From contig CADASG010000026.1 of the NCBI GenBank assembly GCA_902790475.1, positions 1-39,700 on the forward strand: 39,700 bases of DNA. Reading direction: 5' to 3'. Within the stretch, counting starts at the first letter, position 1, and every line of letters begins with the position of its first letter. Source of the stretch: an uncultured Ruminococcus sp. (GTDB lineage: Bacteria > Bacillota > Clostridia > Oscillospirales > Acutalibacteraceae). A program made the translations under genes and the position numbers. This document shows, one piece after another, positions 32,392-39,686 of this stretch. The notes under the pieces are model-generated. The model did not search any database. It saw only the letters and a program-made list of their open reading frames with translations, and was not told the DNA's origin.

Positions 32392-32531
32392 GATGTCATT
32401 TCGACCAAGTGGAGCGCAGCGGAACGCGCGGAGAAATCTCCTTCGGCGACGCAGCATTGTTCCCTGTCAGGGAGATTTCTCGACTATTCGCTGCGCGAAT
32501 TCGGCTAACGCCGACCGCTCGAAATGACATC
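32392..32531. repeat. complete 140-bp palindromic MITE-like element
   Basis: Terminal inverted repeats GATGTCATTTCGA and TCGAAATGACATC are perfect (13 bp). Inside, CGGAGAAATCTCC and GGAGATTTCTCG form a second inverted pair. It has no coding capacity. Partial copies of its right half are at about 14581, 28507 and 38917. Confidence 0.85.
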
Positions 32532-32550
32532 AATAGGAAACGTCGTTTCC

Positions 32551-32632
32551 ATTGCCCTCACAGTTTCCGATATTTCTATTCTGTCTCGCGAAATGCCGAG
32601 CTTACTGATGCGACCGACGTTAAGTACGCGAC
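32551..32632 (+). repeat. ATTGCCCTCACAG stem-loop repeat, copy 2
   Basis: Starts ATTGCCCTCACAGTTTCC and has CTCGCGAAATGCCGAG and CGACGTTAAGTACGCGA arms; it lacks the AAAAAACGCG end. Confidence 0.75.
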
Positions 32633-32652
32633 CTGACCGCGGCGGCACGCCG

Positions 32653-32746
32653 ATTGCCCTCACAGCTTCCGATATTTCTATTCTATCTCGCGAAACGCTG
32701 ACGTTACCTATATACCCAACGTTAAGTACGCGAGCCAAAAAACGCG
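32653..32746 (+). repeat. ATTGCCCTCACAG stem-loop repeat, copy 3
   Basis: Starts ATTGCCCTCACAGCTTCC, with arms CTCGCGAAACGCTGACGTTA and AACGTTAAGTACGCGAG, ending AAAAAACGCG. It is a tandem neighbour of copy 2. Confidence 0.8.
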
Positions 32747-32796
32747 GGCGCACACAAAGGTGCGACCGACCATACGTATTATCCAAAAGCTAAACT

Positions 32797-32826
32797 AAGA
32801 GCCGGCTCAGGTGAGCTGGCTCTTTT
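32797..32826. terminator. hairpin downstream of the pullulanase gene
   Basis: AGAGCCGGCTCA and TGAGCTGGCTCT pair (one G-T) across a 2-base loop, with TTTT on the plus-strand side. It lies 45 bases past the pullulanase stop and is the likely 3' end of that transcript, although the T-tract faces the other strand. Confidence 0.65.
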
Positions 32827-32870
32827 ATTGGATTAGCTTAGATTCAAGCTTTTATCGGATGATTGCCGAA

Positions 32871-35800
32871 TCAGCCCCAGGGGATGGGATCGTAGACGGT
32901 AGTTCCGAACCCATTTATGGAGGTCTTGGAACTGTCTACCCAGTAACCGCCGCCTGCGGGGGCAAAGTCGGTGATGTCATTGGTCTGCTTGCCGTTGCCG
33001 TTGACAACTACGCCTGCAGCACCTTCGGGAACATTGATGGTGTATACTGCCTGACCGTAGTCGTTGGTTTCGAGCCAGGTAGCTTCGTTGCCGGGCCATG
33101 CAGCGGTAAGAGCGTTACCGTCGGCATCCCAAGCATAAACGTGGATGCTGCCCCAACCGAGAGAATCGGAGAACTTGAAGCTGCCAGAGGGAGGAATGTC
33201 TGTGGGATCAGTGGGTGGGGGACCCCAAGGAATGGGAGTGTATACGACCGCACCGAACTCGTTTATGGTTGTCCTTGCAGCATCTACCCAGTAGCCTTCA
33301 ACACTAAAATCTGTGATATTGTCGGTCTGACCGCCTGTGCCGTTGATAACAATACCTGTAGCTCCTTCGGGAACGTTGATGGTGTATACTGCCTGACCGT
33401 AGTCGTTGGTTTCTGTTGAAGAAATCTCGGTGCCGGGCCATGCAGCGCCGACATCACCGCCGTCATTATAAGCGTATACATGGATGCCGCCCCAACCGAG
33501 AGAGTCGGAGAACTTGAAGCTGCCGGAGGGATGAGTTTCGCCTGTGGAACCTGTAGGATCGGTGGGAGGGATGGGCTCCCAAGGAATGGGAACGTATACG
33601 GTCGAACCAAACTCGTTTGTATCGGTCTGATCTGCTGAGACATAGTAACCTTCAACGTCAAAATTGGTGATGTTCGCGGTCTGGTTGCCGTTGCCGTTTA
33701 CGATAACGCCTGTAGCGCCCTCGGGAACGTTGATGGTGTAAACCATCTGACCATAGGGGTTCATTTCACCCTCTACGCCTGCGTCGCCGGGCCACTCGGC
33801 TGTGAGAGCTGTTCCGGATTCATCCCATGCGTAAACATGGATGTCGCCCCAAGCGAGAGCGTCGGAGAAGTAGAAGCTTTTGGGACCGGACTCTGTGGTG
33901 GGCTCGGTATCGGGCTCAGTATCAGGCTCGGTATCGGGCTCGGTGGGCTCGGTAACAGGTGAGGTATCGTCGGAGTATCTGCCGACCAGCTCGGTGTCTG
34001 TGTAGCCTGCAAGGAACTTCTGGATAAGAGTAGCGTCCTTGATGCTTACAATGCCGTCGCCGTTGCAGTCAGCTGCGATCACGCCGAGCTCGGAGAGCTC
34101 CTTGATCTTGCCGATGTGTCTCTGAACAGCGGTAGCGTCGCCGATAAGGATCTTGCCGTCCTGGTTAGCGTCGCCGATGAGAACTCTTACTGCGGGCTTG
34201 GTGGGCTGTGTAACCTGAGTAGCCTCGGTGGGCTTGTCAGTCGCCTGAGTGGGCTGAGTAACCTGTGTGGGCTGTGTAGCCTGAGTGGGCTGGGTGGGTG
34301 TGTCAGCCTTACCGTAGAGGTAAACTACGTTGACAACGCCGGGAGCCATTGTGCCGGAAGCGTTCGCAGGTGTGACCACGTCGGTTCTGCCGGACAGAGG
34401 CTTGGTGGTGTAGGTGTCTGTGCTCTTGACCTTGGTCTTGTTTTCAACCACGTCAGAGCTGATCTTCTTGCCTGTGTTGAGATCAACGTGGCTGGTAACG
34501 ATAGTGGTGTTGTAGGTAACGACCTTGTTCTGGATCCAAGCCTCGCCGGATACGGGGTAGCCGGGCTCGAGCTGCGCAGGCTCCTGACCTGTGCCGCTCT
34601 TGGGATGGAAGATAACCAGAGCGTTTGAAGCGGGAACTGTAGCTTTCAGCCAGCCGCTGCCCTCGTTTGACATAACGGGAGCGGTCTGCCATGTGCCGCT
34701 GATCTCGCCTGCGTCGTTATATGCGTAGCAGATAACGTTCGACCAGTTGTTGGAGTTGTAGTAGTGAACGATGGTGGAGGTGTTGGTAAGGGGCTTGTAG
34801 GTGAAGGTGATGGTGGTGTCCTTACCGGAGAAGGTTCCCTGGGTGTTGGCAGGATACTTGTCGGTATCGAGCTGATAGCCCTGGATGGAGGTGAAGGGAA
34901 CGCTGAATGTGTCGCCCTCTCTCATCTTTGTGGAATTGCTCTCCTTGATCTCCTTGCCGCTCTGATCTACGTACTTAACGGTGAGCATACCGGAGGAAAC
35001 GCCGGTGCTGGAGTAGGTGTAAGTTACATTGTAGCTGCCGTTTGCCGCTACGGTGCCTGTTGTGGTACCCTCGGTCTTGATAAGTCTGTTATCATAGAGA
35101 AGGGTAGTGTCGGGCATTGCGCGGTAGGTGCTGCCGGCTCTGTACTTTGCACTGCTCTGCTTGAGAACCTTGCCGCTCTGGTCAACGTGCTTAACGGTCA
35201 GTGTGCCGAAGCTTTCGTTGAGCTTGAGGTTGTTGAAGCTTGCGGTGTCAACCAGGATAGCAACGCTTCTGGGTCCGATGCTGTAGGAAGAACCGGCGGT
35301 GCCCAGAGACTTAACGCCCGCGCTGTTGTTATTGGCGACAACTGTCCAGCCCGAACCGCCGATGTTGATGGAGTGGGTCGAAGAAGCGCTGGCATTTACC
35401 AGAACCGCAAGCTTGTTCCACTGACCGGAAGCGGAGTTGGAGTAGGTGTAGCCTACTACGTCGCCGTAGTTTGAAGTAAAGGTGGGATTGCTGAAAGACG
35501 AACCCTTTAAGGGGTTGTAGTTCTTTCTGATCTGAAGCAGACCCTTGTAGTAGTTTGTCAGGGTAGACAGGGTAGAGGTTCTGCTCCAGTCGATCTCGTT
35601 GATGTTATCGGGCTTGTTGTAGCTGTTTTCATCGCCCTTCTTGCTGCGTCCGAATTCGGAACCCGCGGTCATAAACGGGATACCCTGAGAGGTGAGCAGC
35701 AGAGCCATGGTCATCTTGGTCTGAGCAACAATGCGCGAGTCGGTGTTGGTATAGTTGGTAATACCGTTGGAACCGCTCAGCTTGTCCCACAGAATGTAGT

Positions 35801-37298
35801 TATCATGGCAGTCGGCGTAGGAAATCGCCTGTGCAGGTGACTTGGGATTGGTCGCCTTGTAGGGCTTGCCCTGTACGCCCAGAACAACGTTGCCGGTGTT
35901 GGCAGAGGTGTTGCCCTGAATGAAGCCCTTGGAGCTCAGGGTGTTTTCACCTCTGAGTGCGTCACGGTAACGGTCGCCGAACGCGCCGACGCGGGAATCC
36001 AGACGGGAAAGACCGGTGCCCTGCCAGCTGTAGATAGCATCGGGGTTAGCGGTGGTGCCGCCTGTCCATGCCTCGCCGTAGAGCAGGATCTGTCTGCCGC
36101 TCTTGCCGGAGCTCATGTTAGCGGTGATACCGTCAACAGCGCTTCTGATCTCGTTCATGGTTGTTACGTCGTGAAGACCCATGAGGTCGAAACGGAAGCC
36201 GTCGATGTGGTACTCCTCAGCCCAGTACTTAACGGACTCGATCATGTACTTTCTGAACATCTTCTTGTCGGAAGCGGTCTCGTTGCCGCAGCCGGAGCCG
36301 TTGCTGTAGGTGTTGGAGCCGCTCATTCTGTAGTAGTAGCCGGGAACGGTCTTGGAGAAGCAGGAGCCGTCGGAAGCGTAGGTGTGGTTGTAAACCACGT
36401 CCATTACAACAGAGATGCCTCTGTCGTGCAGCGCCTGTACCATTTGCTTGAATTCTTTGATTCTGACGTTGCCGTCGTAGGGGTTGGATGAATAGCTGCC
36501 CTCGGGAACGTTGTAGTTCTGCGGATCATAACCCCAGTTGCGGTTGCCGGAGCCGCCCTTGGTCTCGTCTACGGACTGGAAGTCGTAGGCAGGCATGATC
36601 TGTACGCAGTTGATGCCCTGCTCAACCAGATAGTCTACGCAGGTGGAAACGCTGCCGGAGCCGTTGAGCTTGGTACCGCCTTCGGTGAAGCCGAGGTACT
36701 TACCCTTGTTGTCATCGCTGACGCCGGAATTTTTGGAGACGGAGAAGTCACGAACGTGGATCTCCCATACTACCGCTTCCTGAGCGCCGTTGAAGAGAAC
36801 GTGCTTATCGTCGTTCCAGCCGTCGGGGTTGGTGGAAGCCAGATCGACAACCATTGAACGGTTGCCGTTTACGCCCGTAGCCTTGGAGTAAACGTCCTGA
36901 GTCTCGTTTGTCTTACCCTTGACGTTGACGATGTAGGTGTAGTAAACATTTTTATAGTCGCCCTGTAAGGTGAGCGACCATACGCCTGTGGTGGCGTTCT
37001 TGGTCATCGCGTGCTCGCCGATGACTCTCGCGCCTGATTCGCCGTCTGAACCTGTCGCGTACAGCTTGACCTTTACCGACGAAGCGTCGGGGGACCAGGT
37101 TTTCCATGTTGTGGAAGTCTTGCTGTAAGTTGCGCCGAGGTTCTTCTCGTTATAAGCTGAGCTTGCCTGCGTCTCAAGGTAGGTCTGGTTGTTGTAACCA
37201 ACCGCTTCGGGTGCGCTTGCCGCGCTTGCCGCAAAGCTTGCGGAACCCGCTACCATCAACGCCGACAAAAGCAGCGATAACGGTTTTCTCAATTTCAC
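32871..37298 (-). CDS. pulA: dockerin-bearing extracellular type I pullulanase (GH13) with MucBP and CBM modules
   Basis: Hydrolyses alpha-1,6 branch points of starch. The start is GTG at 37298 (AGGAGTG 6 bases upstream), giving 1475 residues. A signal peptide (1-27, cut near FAASAASA) precedes a CBM48-like domain (about 40-155). The GH13 domain (about 170-590) has the pullulanase motif NWGYDPQNYNVPEGSY near 253, region I VVMDVVYNH, nucleophile Asp371 (GFRFDLMG), acid/base Glu409 (YGEAW) and Asp499 (CHDN). Then come two MucBP-like domains (about 698-840), a CBM25/26-like domain (about 840-925), a third MucBP-like stretch, a Thr-Gln-Pro linker, a type I dockerin (about 1036-1105; Ca loops DANQDGKILIGD and DCNGDGIVSIKD), a Glu-Pro linker and three CBM26-like repeats (about 1137-1475). 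The dockerin implies docking to a cohesin, as in the R. bromii amylosome; no cohesin gene is in the window. Confidence 0.94.
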   Translation of the reverse strand: MKLRKPLSLLLSALMVAGSASFAASAASAPEAVGYNNQTYLETQASSAYNEKNLGATYSKTSTTWKTWSPDASSVKVKLYATGSDGESGARVIGEHAMTKNATTGVWSLTLQGDYKNVYYTYIVNVKGKTNETQDVYSKATGVNGNRSMVVDLASTNPDGWNDDKHVLFNGAQEAVVWEIHVRDFSVSKNSGVSDDNKGKYLGFTEGGTKLNGSGSVSTCVDYLVEQGINCVQIMPAYDFQSVDETKGGSGNRNWGYDPQNYNVPEGSYSSNPYDGNVRIKEFKQMVQALHDRGISVVMDVVYNHTYASDGSCFSKTVPGYYYRMSGSNTYSNGSGCGNETASDKKMFRKYMIESVKYWAEEYHIDGFRFDLMGLHDVTTMNEIRSAVDGITANMSSGKSGRQILLYGEAWTGGTTANPDAIYSWQGTGLSRLDSRVGAFGDRYRDALRGENTLSSKGFIQGNTSANTGNVVLGVQGKPYKATNPKSPAQAISYADCHDNYILWDKLSGSNGITNYTNTDSRIVAQTKMTMALLLTSQGIPFMTAGSEFGRSKKGDENSYNKPDNINEIDWSRTSTLSTLTNYYKGLLQIRKNYNPLKGSSFSNPTFTSNYGDVVGYTYSNSASGQWNKLAVLVNASASSTHSINIGGSGWTVVANNNSAGVKSLGTAGSSYSIGPRSVAILVDTASFNNLKLNESFGTLTVKHVDQSGKVLKQSSAKYRAGSTYRAMPDTTLLYDNRLIKTEGTTTGTVAANGSYNVTYTYSSTGVSSGMLTVKYVDQSGKEIKESNSTKMREGDTFSVPFTSIQGYQLDTDKYPANTQGTFSGKDTTITFTYKPLTNTSTIVHYYNSNNWSNVICYAYNDAGEISGTWQTAPVMSNEGSGWLKATVPASNALVIFHPKSGTGQEPAQLEPGYPVSGEAWIQNKVVTYNTTIVTSHVDLNTGKKISSDVVENKTKVKSTDTYTTKPLSGRTDVVTPANASGTMAPGVVNVVYLYGKADTPTQPTQATQPTQVTQPTQATDKPTEATQVTQPTKPAVRVLIGDANQDGKILIGDATAVQRHIGKIKELSELGVIAADCNGDGIVSIKDATLIQKFLAGYTDTELVGRYSDDTSPVTEPTEPDTEPDTEPDTEPTTESGPKSFYFSDALAWGDIHVYAWDESGTALTAEWPGDAGVEGEMNPYGQMVYTINVPEGATGVIVNGNGNQTANITNFDVEGYYVSADQTDTNEFGSTVYVPIPWEPIPPTDPTGSTGETHPSGSFKFSDSLGWGGIHVYAYNDGGDVGAAWPGTEISSTETNDYGQAVYTINVPEGATGIVINGTGGQTDNITDFSVEGYWVDAARTTINEFGAVVYTPIPWGPPPTDPTDIPPSGSFKFSDSLGWGSIHVYAWDADGNALTAAWPGNEATWLETNDYGQAVYTINVPEGAAGVVVNGNGKQTNDITDFAPAGGGYWVDSSKTSINGFGTTVYDPIPWG
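32880..33885 (-). repeat. three tandem CBM26-encoding repeats inside the pullulanase gene
   Basis: Three units of about 320-330 bases encode closely similar modules with SIHVYAW-like, WPG and YTINVPEGA motifs and an NGxGxQTxxITDF block. The first two to be translated lie at about 33565-33885 and 33225-33535, the last at 32871-33190. High identity suggests recent internal duplication. Confidence 0.85.
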
Positions 37299-37386
37299 AC
37301 TTATCACTCCTAATATGCCATAATTTTTTTCCGGAAAAGCCGCTATGACCCTCGGCCCCTCCTTTTTGGTCGGCAAAATTCCATAT

Positions 37387-37415
37387 ATTATCCCAATATG
37401 GTATTTTTATTGTAA
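37387..37415 (-). promoter_or_regulatory. putative pullulanase promoter
   Basis: On the minus strand, TTACAA (37410-37415), a 17-base spacer and GATAAT (37387-37392). The untranslated leader would be about 80 bases. Confidence 0.5.
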
Positions 37416-37426
37416 CAAACTTGTTA
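37413..37426. promoter_or_regulatory. palindromic operator candidate at the pullulanase promoter
   Basis: TAACAA-AC-TTGTTA: two perfect 6-base arms around two bases, overlapping the -35. This is the size expected for a sugar-responsive repressor site, but the regulator is unknown. The rest of 37427-37643 shows AT-rich DNA and no gene. Confidence 0.4.
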
Positions 37427-37643
37427 ATCTTTATATTTCTGTATTAGAATTATAACTCGTGCTCCGTTAACAAATTTTTTGAGTTGTTTTCGCATCGTTT
37501 TTGGTCAATATGTATATATGGTTTTCCGCGTATAATCGGTGTTTTTTCCGCATCGGGTACGTCGGACGGCGGCGCGGTTTTGTGCTGCTGTGTGACGGAG
37601 TAATAATCACAAATCGGTTTCGACAAAATGACAAAAATTTCAC

Positions 37644-37672
37644 TTGACTTTGCATAATTTAGTGTCTATTAT
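37644..37672 (+). promoter_or_regulatory. promoter of the 37708 gene
   Basis: TTGACT (37644-37649), a 17-base spacer and TATTAT (37667-37672). Confidence 0.8.
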
Positions 37673-37674
37673 GA

Positions 37675-37695
37675 TATGTGAAATAATTTCACATA
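37675..37695. promoter_or_regulatory. 21-bp perfect palindrome at the transcription start
   Basis: TATGTGAAA, three bases (TAA), then TTTCACATA. It lies just downstream of the -10 and touches the ribosome binding site AGGAAG (37695-37700). This is the ideal place for a repressor site, or a 5' hairpin in the RNA. Confidence 0.65.
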
Positions 37696-37707
37696 GGAAG
37701 ATAACGC

Positions 37708-37923
37708 ATGATTAAATATGAGATTACGTGTGAGGAAGGCGAGGACGACGTCGCCTTCGGGATCAGAGCGGTCGGAGTTTCGCGCGTTGTGCAGAGCATA
37801 CCCGGCATTTTTGACAGCGAGGACGACGCGCGCCGGCTGACCGCGATGCTGAATGAGGAAGCAGTGGAGCTGTGTCACCTTGAGGACATTATCGAGGACT
37901 ACCTGACGGACTTTACGGTGTAA
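37708..37923 (+). CDS. small protein resembling DUF6514
   Basis: A 71-residue acidic protein. It begins with a beta-strand pair around YEITCEEGEDDVAFGIRAVG and ends with ELCHLEDIIEDYLTDF. This order, a short 'YGI'-like strand, a serine/aspartate turn (SIPGIFDSEDDA), a helix with an asparagine (MLNEE), and a final H-L-x-D-x-x-E-D-x-L motif, resembles the DUF6514 family of short clostridial proteins, whose role is unknown. The ribosome binding site AGGAAG is 7 bases upstream. It has its own promoter and a palindromic operator-like site, suggesting tight control. No transmembrane segment. Confidence 0.7.
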   Translation: MIKYEITCEEGEDDVAFGIRAVGVSRVVQSIPGIFDSEDDARRLTAMLNEEAVELCHLEDIIEDYLTDFTV

Positions 37924-37947
37924 CGCCGCACGACCGGCAAAGCCGGC

Positions 37948-37975
37948 TTGCAAACCGCCGAAAATATGGTATACT
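37948..37975 (+). promoter_or_regulatory. putative promoter of the radical SAM gene
   Basis: TTGCAA (37948-37953), a 16-base spacer and TATACT (37970-37975). Confidence 0.55.
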
Positions 37976-38009
37976 GTTCCTATACTATATTATTCAGGCG
38001 GTGACGGAT

Positions 38010-38879
38010 ATGATTTGTAACCTGTGTCCGAGAAAATGCAACGCGGTGCGCACGGAGCACGGCGGAGGCGGCTTTTGCCAAATGGGTACGCTGCCCGTGG
38101 CGGCGAGGGTCGCGCCTCACTTCGGCGAGGAGCCGTGCATAAGCGGTACGCGCGGCAGCGGCACGGTTTTTTTCTCGGGCTGCACTATGAATTGCCTGTA
38201 CTGTCAGAACTACGAGATCTCCACACTCAACAAAGGAACCGTGCTGACGGTAGAGCAGCTTGCGGACTGCTATAAAATGCTGGAGGACGCCGGAGTACAC
38301 AATATAAACCTTGTGACCGCCGATCATTTTGCGGAGGCTGTGGTAAAAAGCTTTGAGCTTTACCGTCCGCGTGTTCCAGTAGTTTACAACTGCAGCGGCT
38401 ACACCTCGCCGAAAACGCTTTCCATGCTCGACGGGCTGGTGGATATTTACCTGCCTGACTTCAAATACAGCGATAACGCGACGGCTGTCGCGCTTTCAAA
38501 GGCGCCGGGTTATGTTGAAACGGCTTCCGCGGCGATACAGGAAATGATATTCCAGGTTGGAACGCCCGAGTTCGACGACGAAGGGATAATGAAAAGCGGC
38601 GTGATCGTTCGCCACCTTATACTTCCTGCGCACACAAAGAACAGCATAGGAGTGATAGATCTGGTGAGACGGCTGTACGGAAACCAGGTGTATTTCAGCC
38701 TGATGTGCCAGTATGTGCCGTGGGGCGAAGCGAAGGGTCACCCAAAGCTCGGCAGGACCGTCACACGGCGCGAGTTTGAAAAGGTGCGGCGCGAGCTGTT
38801 CCAAAGCGGTCTTGAGGGCTTTACTCAGGAGCTGTCCTCCGCCAGCGCCGAATATATCCCCGACTGGGACTTCGTTTGA
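38010..38879 (+). CDS. PflX-like radical SAM protein (COG1313 type)
   Basis: A 289-residue radical SAM protein related to pyruvate formate-lyase activating enzymes. The iron-sulfur motif C58-x3-C62-x2-C65 lies in FSGCTMNCLYCQNYEIS, and an N-terminal cysteine cluster ICNLCPRKCNAVR with a later FCQMG is typical of the PflX subgroup. The EEPCISGTRGSGTVFFSG segment is highly conserved in this group. Family members would form a 5'-deoxyadenosyl radical, but the target of PflX proteins is not established. The start is taken at the ATG at 38010 (GGTGA upstream); the GTG at 38001 is the alternative and lies in the ribosome binding site. No glycyl radical enzyme is adjacent. Confidence 0.85.
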   Translation: MICNLCPRKCNAVRTEHGGGGFCQMGTLPVAARVAPHFGEEPCISGTRGSGTVFFSGCTMNCLYCQNYEISTLNKGTVLTVEQLADCYKMLEDAGVHNINLVTADHFAEAVVKSFELYRPRVPVVYNCSGYTSPKTLSMLDGLVDIYLPDFKYSDNATAVALSKAPGYVETASAAIQEMIFQVGTPEFDDEGIMKSGVIVRHLILPAHTKNSIGVIDLVRRLYGNQVYFSLMCQYVPWGEAKGHPKLGRTVTRREFEKVRRELFQSGLEGFTQELSSASAEYIPDWDFV

Positions 38880-39560
38880 TTTTGGAAACACCGCGCAATT
38901 AAAGACGCGGCTTGCGGCGGCGCAGCATTGTTTCCTGTCAGAGAGATTTCTCGGCTATTCGCCGTCGCGAATTCGGCTTACGCCGACCGCTCGAAATGAC
39001 AGATTGGAAATGTTCCGACTGTGCAATATAGCAGAACAATAGCGGTATAACCTGTAGGGGCTTGCATTGCAAGCCCGGTGTGCCGACGTTGTTTTCCTGT
39101 TCGCATGTTGACAGAAACAAAATGTTGTGTTCAGCACCCTCGGTCGCATACATGGGTGCGACCCTACGCAGTCAAGGAAAACGAGGACTGTTTCTCGCGT
39201 AACAGCGACATTACCTGTCGCTCCGTTCTATAGTCCGCGAACTGACAGCGGCGGCACGCCGAACTCGGACGCGCAATGCGCGCCCCTACGCAGTAAAGGA
39301 AAACGGTGATTAAGAAAACGTCGTTTCCATTGCCCTCACAGCTTCCCTTTTTTGAATTCTATCTCGCGTAAACGCCGACTCCACCGAAATGTCCGACGTT
39401 AAGTACGCGAGCTAAAAAACGCGAACTGACTGCGGCGACAGCCGACAATGATTTTTTCGGACATCAGCAATGATTCTAACCCCTATATATCCGGTCGGGC
39501 TTTAAACGTCTGAACCAAACCAACCTGTCTGCCAAACCGAAATTTTCAACTTTCAACTCA
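38880..39560. repeat. repeat island B
   Basis: About 680 bases without a supported gene. It opens with a P1 left-end fragment (about 38883-38915), abutting a half copy of the GGAGATTTCTC module (38917-39001). Then come GTAGGGGCTTGCATTGCAAG (39054-39103), a GGTCGCATACATGGGTGCGA module (about 39142-39170), GTCCGCGAACTGACAGCG to GCGCCCCTAC (about 39232-39292), an ATTGCCCTCACAG unit (39329-39423), and a tail with CAGCAATGATTCTAACCCC as in island A. It ends with AATTTTCAACTTTCAACTC at 39541. Confidence 0.85.
39329..39423 (+). repeat. ATTGCCCTCACAG stem-loop repeat, copy 4
   Basis: Starts ATTGCCCTCACAGCTTCC, with arms CTCGCGTAAACGCCGAC and CGACGTTAAGTACGCGAG, and ends AAAAAACGCG. Confidence 0.8.
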
Positions 39561-39575
39561 AAAGCAAAAAAACGC

Positions 39576-39604
39576 TTGACTTCTTTAATTTTCTGTGTTA
39601 GAAT
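39576..39604 (+). promoter_or_regulatory. promoter at the right edge
   Basis: TTGACT (39576-39581), a 17-base spacer and TAGAAT (39599-39604). A leader of about 75 bases precedes the start codon and contains a CCCTGCTGAGGG palindrome. Confidence 0.8.
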
Positions 39605-39686
39605 GTTATCACCTCTAAAAGGGGCTTTATTTTTGTGCCCTGCTGAGGGAGGCTAAAAATATTCCGAATAACCGGGAGGTGCCGTT

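Larger units (their letters stand above)
32180..32796. repeat. repeat island C
   Basis: About 600 bases without a supported gene. In order: the GTCCGCGAGCTGACAG to GCGCCCCTAC module (about 32262-32316); a GACAATAGATATTTTTCGGACA module; the complete 140-bp GATGTCATTTCGA element (32392-32531); and two ATTGCCCTCACAG stem-loop units (32551-32632 and 32653-32746). A truncated GGTGCGACC module follows at about 32749. The same modules in other orders form islands A (14320) and B (38880). Confidence 0.85.

Noticed and set aside
34764-35474. A 236-codon open frame on the plus strand inside the pullulanase gene
   Set aside because: It lies antisense to a convincing multidomain enzyme, has no recognisable domain and no good ribosome binding site, and its composition reflects the opposite strand.
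39030-39110. Palindrome GGGGCTTGCATTGCAAGCCC as a terminator
   Set aside because: There is no T-tract, and identical copies occur in places without an upstream gene; it belongs to a dispersed repeat.
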